DNA of 6,391 nt from an uncultured Collinsella sp. (lineage in GTDB: Bacteria > Actinomycetota > Coriobacteriia > Coriobacteriales > Coriobacteriaceae), in NCBI GenBank assembly GCA_958346165.1, contig CATVQO010000083.1, positions 1 to 6,391 on the forward strand. Direction: 5' to 3'. This document shows, piece by piece, positions 1 to 4,872 of the stretch. The notes beneath the pieces were generated by a model, which was given only the letters and a program-made list of their open reading frames with translations, did no database searches and was not told the origin of the DNA. A program made the position numbers and the translations under genes. How positions within the stretch are numbered: the first letter of the stretch is position 1; each line of letters begins with the position of its first letter.

Positions 1-397
1 ACGTAGACGTTTCCTCGACGGTTCCGCGGCGCACTTGGGCGCGCCAGGTAAAGTAGCCGCGCAGCTGTCGGTCGCTCATGGCGTTGTAGGTGGGAAAGTA
101 CGACTTAAAGGTGCCGTTGTAGGGACAGTCGTCCTCAAAGTCGGCCATCAGCAGGCCCTGGCGGTAAAAAAGCTCGGCTTCCGAAAGCCAGCGGCCCGCA
201 CCGCCCTTGGGGTCATCCTGCCAACGCGATATCTCGCGCATTTTACGGTACTGGTCGGGGAGGAAATTCTGCATCTGTCGGCCGGTTTTGAGAATCGGCT
301 CGTCTGCGTAGATTTCGTTTGAGAAGCGGGTGGACTGATGGGTCCGGGCCTCGGCCATAATGCGCTCGATGAGCATCTTGATGTCCTGGTCGGCCAC
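1..397 (-). CDS. TerB N-terminal domain protein, partial (C-terminal part beyond left edge)
   Basis: Read from a GTG at 397-395, this gives 132 residues with no stop before the left edge. An excellent ribosome binding site (GGAGAGGAG, five bases before the GTG) fixes the start. The stretch LSEAELFYRQGLLMADFEDD, followed by CPYNGTFKSYFPTYNAMSD and then RQLRGYFTWRAQVRRG, is the characteristic signature of TerB_N domains (aromatic-rich segment, then 'QLRGYFTWR..VR.G'). TerB_N proteins are usually several hundred residues long, with a TerB-like or related C-terminal region. They are linked in comparative genomics to tellurite-resistance-type stress systems, but their biochemical role is not established. 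The first 45 residues are hydrophilic with no signal peptide, so the protein is probably cytosolic. It is the only gene on this side and seems to have its own promoter in the 398-485 gap. Family assignment is fairly secure; function is unknown. Confidence 0.85.
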   Translation of the reverse strand, partial: MADQDIKMLIERIMAEARTHQSTRFSNEIYADEPILKTGRQMQNFLPDQYRKMREISRWQDDPKGGAGRWLSEAELFYRQGLLMADFEDDCPYNGTFKSYFPTYNAMSDRQLRGYFTWRAQVRRGTVEETST

Positions 398-412
398 CGC
401 TTCTCCTCTCCT

Positions 413-478
413 AACGCAGCTACGGTGACCTCATATCATAGCACAGCATCAAACAGATGTTCGAGATACCGCTGCGTT
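413..478. repeat. 8-base inverted repeat flanking the DUF554-TerB_N gap
   Basis: AACGCAGC at 413-420 is repeated exactly in inverted form as GCTGCGTT at 471-478, with 50 bases between. The arms bracket almost the whole non-coding gap between the two minus-strand genes, including the candidate -10 box. Transcription from DUF554 would place both arms in RNA, where they could pair, but there is no following U-run and the loop is long. It may be chance. Confidence 0.4.
435..440 (-). promoter_or_regulatory. Candidate extended -10 element for the TerB_N gene
   Basis: On the minus strand the sequence TGCTATGAT is a TGn-extended -10 box (TATGAT, 5 of 6 matches to TATAAT). Its predicted start of transcription near 428 would leave a leader of about 30 bases carrying the ribosome binding site. 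No good -35 hexamer lies 17 bases upstream, as is common for extended -10 promoters. Predicted from sequence only. Confidence 0.4.
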
Positions 479-485
479 GATAGAT

Positions 486-1202
486 TTAGAACAGGAGGGC
501 GTAGATGACGGCGATGACGACGGAGGGGAGCATATTGGCCGTGCGGAAGGTCTGAGGACGGATGAGGTTGACGCCGACGCAGAAGATGAGCATGGAGCCT
601 ACGAGCGAAAGGCTGTCGAGGGCTGCCGTGGTCATGATGGGGGAGAGCGCGCCGGCAAACAACGTGATCGTCCCCTGGAACACGGCGACGGGCAGGGCGG
701 AGAAAATGCAGCCGCGGCCAAGCGACGCCGTCATGGTGCAGACGATGATGCAGTCCAGTGCGCCCTTGAGGGCAAGCGTTGACCAGTCACCGAGCAGACC
801 GTCCTGAATCGAGCCCACGATGGCCATGGCGCCGATGCACACCGTGAGCGATGTCGAGACAAAGGCGTTGGTGAACTCGTTGTCACCCTCGCTGCCGGTT
901 TTTCGCTTGAGCCATTCGCCAAGGTTCTCGATGGCGGCTTCCAAGTTGACGGCCTCGCCGATGAGCGAACCGAGCGCAAATGAGACGATGAGCATGGTGG
1001 TGCCGGTGGTCGCTAGCGCCTTCCCATCGATAAGGAGCATCTTTTGCATGGTGCCGCCAAGGCCGATAAACAGGACGCACAGCCCCGATGCTTTCATGAG
1101 CGTGTCTTGGATGCGCGGTGTGATGAAGCGGCCGCCCGCTAATCCCAAAAGACCGCCCGCAACTAAAAGCACAACGTTGATGATTGTTCCCAAGCCCGGC
1201 AT
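486..1202 (-). CDS. DUF554 family integral membrane protein (YqgA/YdfK type)
   Basis: This 238-residue protein is a full-length DUF554 member; the family is usually about 225-240 residues. It opens with the family hallmark GLGTIINVVLLVAGG (residues 3-17). It then carries GSLIGE (78-83) and the central signature IGAMAIVGSIQDGLLGD (123-139), followed by LKGALD, SALPVAVFQGTIT (168-180) and a terminal NMLPSVVIAVIYALLF. Hydrophobic stretches near 5-24, 38-50, 66-82, 117-133, 150-166, 170-190, 197-213 and 224-238 indicate a polytopic inner-membrane protein. The family is described as a possible transporter, but its substrate is not established. The frame stays open to 1271, but I chose the ATG at 1202: the family begins at this methionine, AGGAGGG lies just upstream, and the longer N-terminus is polar and unlike the family. 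The gene stands alone, 118 bases downstream of the surface cluster in the same direction. Confidence 0.93.
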   Translation of the reverse strand: MPGLGTIINVVLLVAGGLLGLAGGRFITPRIQDTLMKASGLCVLFIGLGGTMQKMLLIDGKALATTGTTMLIVSFALGSLIGEAVNLEAAIENLGEWLKRKTGSEGDNEFTNAFVSTSLTVCIGAMAIVGSIQDGLLGDWSTLALKGALDCIIVCTMTASLGRGCIFSALPVAVFQGTITLFAGALSPIMTTAALDSLSLVGSMLIFCVGVNLIRPQTFRTANMLPSVVIAVIYALLF

Positions 1203-1219
1203 GAGCCCTCCTGTATTGA

Positions 1220-1232
1220 TGCCAACGTGGCA
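1220..1232. promoter_or_regulatory. Small inverted repeat in the DUF554 leader
   Basis: TGCCA-ACG-TGGCA is a perfect 5-base inverted repeat 17 bases upstream of the DUF554 start codon. Further GAT/ATC bases flank it, allowing a slightly longer stem with one bulged base. It could be an operator or a leader hairpin next to the ribosome binding site at 1206-1212. No known regulator motif was recognised. Confidence 0.25.
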
Positions 1233-1271
1233 ATCGTAGCAGAACGAAATGCGAGGCACATCGCGACTCAT

Positions 1272-1287
1272 CTAATACGTTATATAA
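1272..1287 (-). promoter_or_regulatory. AT-rich candidate -10 region upstream of DUF554
   Basis: The 118-base gap between the surface cluster and DUF554 contains one AT-rich patch. On the minus strand it reads as overlapping -10-like hexamers TATAAC (1284-1279) and TATTAG (1277-1272). The hexamers 17 bases upstream (CACATC, TTCCTA) are poor -35 matches. It is the only plausible promoter here. No intrinsic terminator for the upstream cluster was found in the same gap, so read-through into DUF554 remains possible. Confidence 0.3.
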
Positions 1288-1320
1288 GTGGTGTTAGGAA
1301 TGATGTGCAGCATTTAAGCC

Positions 1321-2751
1321 TCAGGTGGTTGTCGGGACATAGGGATAGTATTCAAAGCGCAGTGTCATAAGCCGCTGCGGGGATTCAATAGCCGCGGCGA
1401 TGATATTGGCATCGCGGGCACGATCAAACCCTTCGAGTTCGATCTGATACGAGACGTCTTGCATAATGTCCAGACGTCGCCAAGCTAGGAGTGTGTCACC
1501 ATCGAATTCCAAGGTCTTGCCTCCGTCTGGAGCAACGGCGTATAGACGCAGCTTGGCGGTGGTTGCAGGGTCGACAACCGTGACCTTTTTAATTTCGTTT
1601 CGAGTATTCTTGGCGCCCAACAAGGTGAGCAGTGTTGGGGCCACGACCTCGCCCGATGGCAAAAAGACGACTTCGATGGATTCAGGAAATGCGATGATAG
1701 CCGACTTGCGGACGGGCTGATTGGCGGCGGCAACTTCGATGTTCGCAGCGTCGATGACCTCCGTGTGGTCGAGCGCGGCAAGCACGCAGCAGTTACCTTC
1801 ATCGATCTCTTGAGGATCAGCAAGCCCCAGACTGTCCGCGAACTCGGGATCGTTTGGATCGGCAGCGGGCTCATTCGGCGCTTCGAAAGAAGCTGGGACG
1901 CTGTTTGTCGGCGACAGCGTGTCGCCCGCACCTGCTTCTTTGTCCGCGCTCTCTTCTTGTATGGTTGCGTTGATGGGTTCGTCGTTTGGGGGGAGCGTCT
2001 TGGCGTCAAACGCGGAGGGGAGAATTCCGATGGCTCCGGATCCGTTCCACTCCATTTCGAGAAGCGCCGGGTCGGCAAGAATGCGTTGCCTGCTTTGCGC
2101 GCGGGCATCGATTTCAATAGGGCCTGCCTCTATCCCTCGTGTAAGGCTGAGTGATCCGGCTGGCTTCTCGAAATGAGCGTCTGTGTCTTTGGTACTGACG
2201 GCGTAGAACAGCAGGGACGCTTCTCCCGCCGCGATGGCATCGGTACCGGCTTTGGTCAGCCGCAACGATGCCGTGAATGAGAGGGTGGGCTGCGTGTCGT
2301 CTGCATTCGCGGCGGCGCAGCCCAGACATATACCGCCTCCTTTCTCAAAAAACGTACCGTCGAAGGCGACCTTCGCTCCGTTCGCCGAGTCATCGACCGA
2401 AGCGATGTCGATGCGCAGCTCTAAATTGCATGGATCGCCATCTGCATCGAGCACAACCGAGCGCCACGTGCAGACGGCGCACCCCGCCTGGGAGCCGTTT
2501 GCCTTGTTCGAACGATTGATATCCACGACTATCGAGCCGTCCGTATTACGACGAAGGCATCCCGAGGTTGAGATTGCGGCCTGTGCGATCGAAAAACGCT
2601 TGCACGCAATGGCGCTCGACGGATTTGGTGCGGAGCTTAGGGCCGCTGGTAAGGAGTCTGCCATGACAGGAGTCGCCCAAGCGGCGACAGGCGTTCCGGT
2701 TGCGAGCGCGCCGCAGAGTGCGACGACGGGCAAAAGGTTCTTCGATGCCAT
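1321..2751 (-). CDS. Secreted cysteine-rich protein, last gene of the surface cluster
   Basis: A 476-residue protein of no recognised family. It begins with a signal peptide (LLPVVALCGALATGTPVAAWA, likely cleaved near residue 26-31). The N-terminal region (about 45-250) contains all but two of the mature cysteines: 50, 65, 91, 94, 108, 142 and 145, including two CxxC pairs (CAVC at 91-94 and CLGC at 142-145). These could form disulphides or a metal site. Residues 250-335 are an acidic Pro/Ala/Asp/Glu-rich linker ending in an adjacent pair, CC (321-322). Residues 349-470 look like a second beta-sandwich domain that loosely matches the secreted protein at 3035-3634. There is no LPXTG motif or C-terminal membrane segment, so retention at the surface must be non-covalent or via a partner. 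The start is supported by AAGGAG five bases before the ATG, and the gene begins 18 bases after the LAQTG gene ends. It could be an adhesin or tip subunit; that is inference from context. Confidence 0.85.
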   Translation of the reverse strand: MASKNLLPVVALCGALATGTPVAAWATPVMADSLPAALSSAPNPSSAIACKRFSIAQAAISTSGCLRRNTDGSIVVDINRSNKANGSQAGCAVCTWRSVVLDADGDPCNLELRIDIASVDDSANGAKVAFDGTFFEKGGGICLGCAAANADDTQPTLSFTASLRLTKAGTDAIAAGEASLLFYAVSTKDTDAHFEKPAGSLSLTRGIEAGPIEIDARAQSRQRILADPALLEMEWNGSGAIGILPSAFDAKTLPPNDEPINATIQEESADKEAGAGDTLSPTNSVPASFEAPNEPAADPNDPEFADSLGLADPQEIDEGNCCVLAALDHTEVIDAANIEVAAANQPVRKSAIIAFPESIEVVFLPSGEVVAPTLLTLLGAKNTRNEIKKVTVVDPATTAKLRLYAVAPDGGKTLEFDGDTLLAWRRLDIMQDVSYQIELEGFDRARDANIIAAAIESPQRLMTLRFEYYPYVPTTT

Positions 2752-2769
2752 GGGGTCTCCTTAGCTAAT

Positions 2770-3051
2770 TTAGTGCGGCCTGTTCATGTTTTGTTTCTGG
2801 CTGTGTTTGATGTGCAGACCGAGGCCGGCGGTTCCCGCGCCTGCTGCTGCGGCGCCTGCTGCCAAGAGCCATCGTTTGTCGCCTGTCTGCGCCAACGGTT
2901 CCTCGCGGTCGCTGCGGTCGAGCTCCGAGAGGTCGACCGTCACTTGCGTGGCGGCCTGCGCCTGTTCTTGCTGGGCAAAGGCCATGGCTGGCCCAAACGC
3001 TAGGATGCTGACGGCGGCGGCCAGGGCGACGGCCTTATGCCGTGTGCGCAC
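2770..3051 (-). CDS. Very small LAQTG cell-wall-anchored protein
   Basis: About 93 residues from the GTG at 3051. It has an N-terminal signal peptide (RTRHK, hydrophobic AVALAAAVSILAFG, cleavage after AMAFA near residue 26). A short exposed segment of about 30 residues includes a strand-like TQVTVDLS and an acidic stretch. A sorting signal, LAQTGD (53-58), is followed by an Ala/Gly-rich membrane helix (about 61-80) and a tail with Lys and His. LAxTG is a variant of the LPxTG sortase motif and is the preferred signal of class E sortases in actinobacteria. After cleavage only some 30 residues would be attached to the wall, so this is probably an attachment peptide rather than an adhesin. The start is uncertain: a TTG at 3081 with a weak AAGG upstream gives 103 residues. 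I prefer the GTG because it places a normal signal peptide at the N-terminus and overlaps the previous gene by only 17 bases, allowing translational coupling. Confidence 0.8.
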   Translation of the reverse strand: MRTRHKAVALAAAVSILAFGPAMAFAQQEQAQAATQVTVDLSELDRSDREEPLAQTGDKRWLLAAGAAAAGAGTAGLGLHIKHSQKQNMNRPH

Positions 3052-3634
3052 CGGGCTCGACCGTCCAGGTGATCGTTGCAACCTGATCGCCTTCGCCGGT
3101 TACGCGGAAGATGTCGCGCGTGACGCGGGCGACGTTTCCGCTTGTCTTGAGCTTAATTTTGTCCGTGCCACCGGCAATGCCCTGGTAGCCCATGTCGAAG
3201 GCTGCATTCTTGGAAAGATCGAGGCCCGTTCCCTGCATTGCGGCGCTGGCGTTCTGGAGCGCGCCGTCGGGGCCGACCTTAAAGTCGATGGAGTTCTGCG
3301 CGGTTCCGGCCTTGGCGTCGGCGGCAATGGTCCAGGTGTTCATGGCGTCGATCTTCATGTTGGTGACATGGATGCCGTAGGCCGAATGATTGTCGATGGT
3401 GGTCGCGTCTTCTGAGGGGCCCTGAAGCGTGCCGTCGGCCTTGGCGACGAAGGGAATAACCGTCGGAACTTTGAACTCAACGTTGTCGATCTCGGTCCTG
3501 ACCATTACCTTCGTGGTCCCAACGCGCCCGGCTGCCATAGCTGGCGTCGGGGCGGCGCCCATTGCGAGTGCGAGCGCGAGCCCTGCGCCCACGACGAGCG
3601 CTCTGGCTCCGTTCATGTTCCTGGTGATGTTCAT
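3035..3634 (-). CDS. Secreted beta-rich protein, likely surface structural subunit
   Basis: A 199-residue protein with a clear signal peptide (ARALVVGAGLALALAMGAAPTPAMA, cleaved near residue 34-35). The mature part is rich in beta-forming segments and has no cysteine. Residues 51-98 show the pattern VEFKVPTVIPF, then ADGTLQGPSEDATTIDN, then HSAYGIHVTNMKID. I recall similar patterns in uncharacterised secreted proteins of Coriobacteriia and Firmicutes, but I cannot name a family. The C-terminus ends in a strand, VATITWTVEPGAH, with no membrane anchor or sorting motif. The ATG at 3634 is supported by AAAGGA seven bases upstream, and a GC-rich hairpin lies just ahead of that. The next gene (LAQTG anchor) overlaps its end, suggesting fixed co-production. 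A pilin-like or matrix role is inferred from targeting and neighbours; no pilin motif or E-box was identified. Confidence 0.85.
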   Translation of the reverse strand: MNITRNMNGARALVVGAGLALALAMGAAPTPAMAAGRVGTTKVMVRTEIDNVEFKVPTVIPFVAKADGTLQGPSEDATTIDNHSAYGIHVTNMKIDAMNTWTIAADAKAGTAQNSIDFKVGPDGALQNASAAMQGTGLDLSKNAAFDMGYQGIAGGTDKIKLKTSGNVARVTRDIFRVTGEGDQVATITWTVEPGAHTA

Positions 3635-3654
3635 GGTCGTTCCTTTCTATTCGC

Positions 3655-3671
3655 CGCGGGCTGTCCCCGCG
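3655..3671 (-). promoter_or_regulatory. GC-rich hairpin ahead of the secreted subunit gene
   Basis: CGCGGG (3655-3660) and CCCGCG (3666-3671) form a perfect 6-base-pair stem with a 5-base loop. In the minus-strand transcript it lies between the membrane-protein gene and the secreted-subunit gene, ending about 8 bases before the AAAGGA ribosome binding site. No U-run follows, so it is not a typical terminator. It could mark a processing or stability element that raises expression of the downstream gene, or modulate ribosome access. Confidence 0.45.
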
Positions 3672-3723
3672 ATGATTGGACGAATGCTGGTGAATTGCGT
3701 GCGGTGCCGCGTCGGCCGGAAAG

Positions 3724-4233
3724 CTAGTTCTCGGCTTGCTCAACCCGTACCTTGACACGTGTCGGATTGCCGTGGCTGTCGAGGGTCTTGGCATCGAGTG
3801 CCTGGATCTCGATGTACGCCTCGCCTTCTTTGATGTCGCCGGCGGGGCACGTCTCGATTGTCTTGCCGGTCTCGACCACACCGGATTCGTACATGGTCTC
3901 GTCGTTTTGGATGACGCGGAATCGCTGGGGAAATTTATTGTCTTGGACGTTTTGCACGTTGACGCGCAGCTTGCCGTCCTCCTGCAGCTGAGCGACCGGT
4001 GCGACCGAAATCGTCATCATGTTGTCGCGGACGATGGCGTCGAGCTCATCTTGGATTTCCTGACGCGTTTTGCCCTCGGCCGTCGTAACCGAAGCGCCCG
4101 CCTCGGGTACGGGCTGCGACTGCCAAGCGTATAGTCCTACGGCGACAAGGGCACAGACGATGGCCAAGCAGGCAACGATGAGCTTCTTGCGACGACCCGG
4201 GCCTGCAAAGTGGGGTGGCTTCTTCGCGCTCAT
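3724..4233 (-). CDS. Single-pass membrane protein with outward beta domain
   Basis: A 169-residue protein of unknown family. A short basic cytosolic tail (KKPPHFAGPGRRKK, residues 4-17) precedes one membrane helix (LIVACLAIVCALVAVGLYAW, 18-37), giving an N-in, C-out type II topology. The outside part has a short helix (TRQEIQDELDAIVRDNM, 56-72) and then a beta-rich domain (73-165): TISVAPVAQL, LRVNVQNVQDN, FPQRFRVIQNDETMYESGVV, ETGKTIE and AYIEIQALDA. The order 'N..N.FP..F.V..N.E..YESG.....G..I' followed by a 'G.AYIEI.A.D' strand resembles conserved membrane-tethered proteins of unknown function in Gram-positives; this is recollection, not a search. The start ATG at 4233 overlaps the stop of the upstream gene as ATGA, indicating coupled translation. 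The longer open frame reaching 4671 is rejected. It may serve as a membrane anchor or assembly platform for the secreted partners. Confidence 0.85.
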   Translation of the reverse strand: MSAKKPPHFAGPGRRKKLIVACLAIVCALVAVGLYAWQSQPVPEAGASVTTAEGKTRQEIQDELDAIVRDNMMTISVAPVAQLQEDGKLRVNVQNVQDNKFPQRFRVIQNDETMYESGVVETGKTIETCPAGDIKEGEAYIEIQALDAKTLDSHGNPTRVKVRVEQAEN

Positions 4234-4526
4234 GCGGCATCCTTGGCGGTATAGATGCGCGCAAAGGTGGACGGGTTCGCTCCAAAGAGCATGTGAAGCA
4301 TCAGGCGGCGTGAGTAGACAAGCTCGTCGAAGTCGGGAGGGAGCTCGATGTCGTGGATATGCGCGATGCGGTGGGCGAGCGCCGAGAACGACTCGGGGTC
4401 GCAGATCACATCGGTGGTAACGTGGTAGACCGTCGTATCGGGGAATGCCTCTTCGTCGAAAGGCAGGAGATGGGGATCGTCGTCGACTTCGATGGCGATG
4501 CCGTACTGGGGCCAGTAATATGCCAT
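4230..4526 (-). CDS. Small cytosolic protein of unknown function, first gene of the surface cluster
   Basis: A 98-residue protein with no signal peptide or membrane helix, hence the only cytosolic member of the cluster. GGGAGG five bases before the ATG fixes the start at 4526. Residues 8-54 (YGIAIEVDDDPH, later FPDTTVYHVTTDVICDPESFSALAHRI) faintly recall the C-terminal half of DUF559/Vsr-like endonuclease folds, where 'IEVDG..H' is followed by a strand and 'dVl.dPe.v...i'. The protein lacks the complete set of catalytic residues expected there, so an active nuclease is unlikely. The C-terminal part (PPDFDELVYSRRLMLHMLFG, 63-82) looks helical. The product is acidic and rich in Asp, His and aromatic residues. 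Its stop overlaps the start of the membrane-protein gene by 4 bases. A regulatory or assembly role is possible, but function is unknown. Confidence 0.8.
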   Translation of the reverse strand: MAYYWPQYGIAIEVDDDPHLLPFDEEAFPDTTVYHVTTDVICDPESFSALAHRIAHIHDIELPPDFDELVYSRRLMLHMLFGANPSTFARIYTAKDAA

Positions 4527-4547
4527 GGGAACCTCCCTGCTTCTGGG

Positions 4548-4571
4548 GCCAAAACTTCTGTCGGTTTTGGC
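4548..4571. promoter_or_regulatory. 8-base-pair inverted repeat in the leader of the surface cluster
   Basis: GCCAAAAC (4548-4555) and GTTTTGGC (4564-4571) form a perfect stem with an 8-base loop, just upstream of the GGGAGG site of the first gene in the minus-strand operon. It could be a repressor operator or an RNA hairpin limiting ribosome access. The repeat is downstream of the predicted transcription start, so either reading is possible. No known regulator motif was recognised. Confidence 0.45.
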
Positions 4572-4600
4572 TGTCGATGCCGACGGTATCAGCCACTACT

Positions 4601-4634
4601 TGACCAATTGCTGACCAAATGCTTGACGGATTGG
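4601..4634. repeat. Three 11-base direct repeats in the divergent intergenic region
   Basis: TGACCAATTGC (4601-4611) is followed directly by TGACCAAATGC (4612-4622, 10 of 11 identical). After one base comes a degenerate third copy, TGACGGATTGG (4624-4634, 8 of 11). A repeat of about one helical turn places each copy on the same face of DNA, which is typical of binding arrays for response regulators and some other activators or repressors. The array lies between two divergent genes and about 19-52 bases downstream of the predicted start of the surface-cluster transcript, a position that favours repression of that operon. The binding protein is unknown. Confidence 0.5.
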
Positions 4635-4659
4635 TGTCTCCGCAGGTAAAAGGCGGCAA

Positions 4660-4688
4660 AAAATACTCCAACTTTTTTCAAGCGACAA
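4660..4688 (-). promoter_or_regulatory. Predicted promoter of the five-gene surface cluster
   Basis: On the minus strand, TTGTCG (4688-4683) and TATTTT (4665-4660) are separated by exactly 17 bases with an A-rich spacer, a good match to a housekeeping sigma-70/sigma-A promoter. Transcription would begin near 4653, giving a leader of about 127 bases that contains the direct repeats and the inverted repeat. The surrounding 30 bases are distinctly richer in A and T than the coding DNA. Confidence 0.5.
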
Positions 4689-4791
4689 TCGCGCGGTCGG
4701 CGACGGCGGGGCCATATGTGTCAAAAGCATCGTCTGCCGAGGAAATCAAGCCGCTCGCCGAATTGCACGAACGTAAAAATCGCCAATTATG

Positions 4792-4830
4792 GAGACGGTC
4801 TCGAACACGTCGACGAAACGATGCGATAAC
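4792..4830 (+). promoter_or_regulatory. Weak candidate promoter region for the FAD oxidase gene
   Basis: TGCGATAAC (-10-like GATAAC at 4825-4830, with the TGn extension) lies about 43 bases before the GTG start. A poor -35-like TCGAAC sits 18 bases upstream. The palindrome GAGAC-G-GTCTC (4792-4802) overlaps the -35 position and could be an operator. The rest of the 346-base gap to its left, outside the features described for the surface cluster, shows no gene or RNA that I recognise. Confidence 0.3.
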
Positions 4831-4872
4831 ATCTCCCTGCAAACACTGTAGTTAGCTAAAGGGGGAGTTCGC

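Noticed and set aside
35..322. Plus-strand open frame opposite the TerB_N gene
   Set aside because: It is antisense to a clear TerB_N domain and has no recognisable protein features.
1203..1271. Longer start for DUF554
   Set aside because: The extra 23 residues are polar and unlike the family, and the ribosome binding site sits directly before the ATG at 1202.
1271..1320. Terminator for the surface cluster
   Set aside because: Only a 4-base AATG/CATT pairing exists and no U-run follows the stop codon.
2786..3415. Plus-strand frame opposite the secreted subunit and LAQTG genes
   Set aside because: Cys/Arg/Ala-rich composition is typical of an antisense shadow, and it overlaps two genes with clear signal peptides.
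4600..4655. Plus-strand promoter TTGACG-17-GTAAAA for the FAD oxidase
   Set aside because: The -10 match is poor and it lies more than 200 bases from the gene; the TTGAC matches are better explained as part of the direct repeats.
4234..4671. Open N-terminal extension of the membrane-protein frame up to 4671
   Set aside because: It runs through the 98-residue gene, the leader and promoter elements; the ATG at 4233 with the ATGA overlap gives a normal membrane protein.
4801..4816. Possible LexA-type box TCGAAC...CGACGA before the FAD oxidase
   Set aside because: Only the left half matches; the right half lacks the required GTTCGA.
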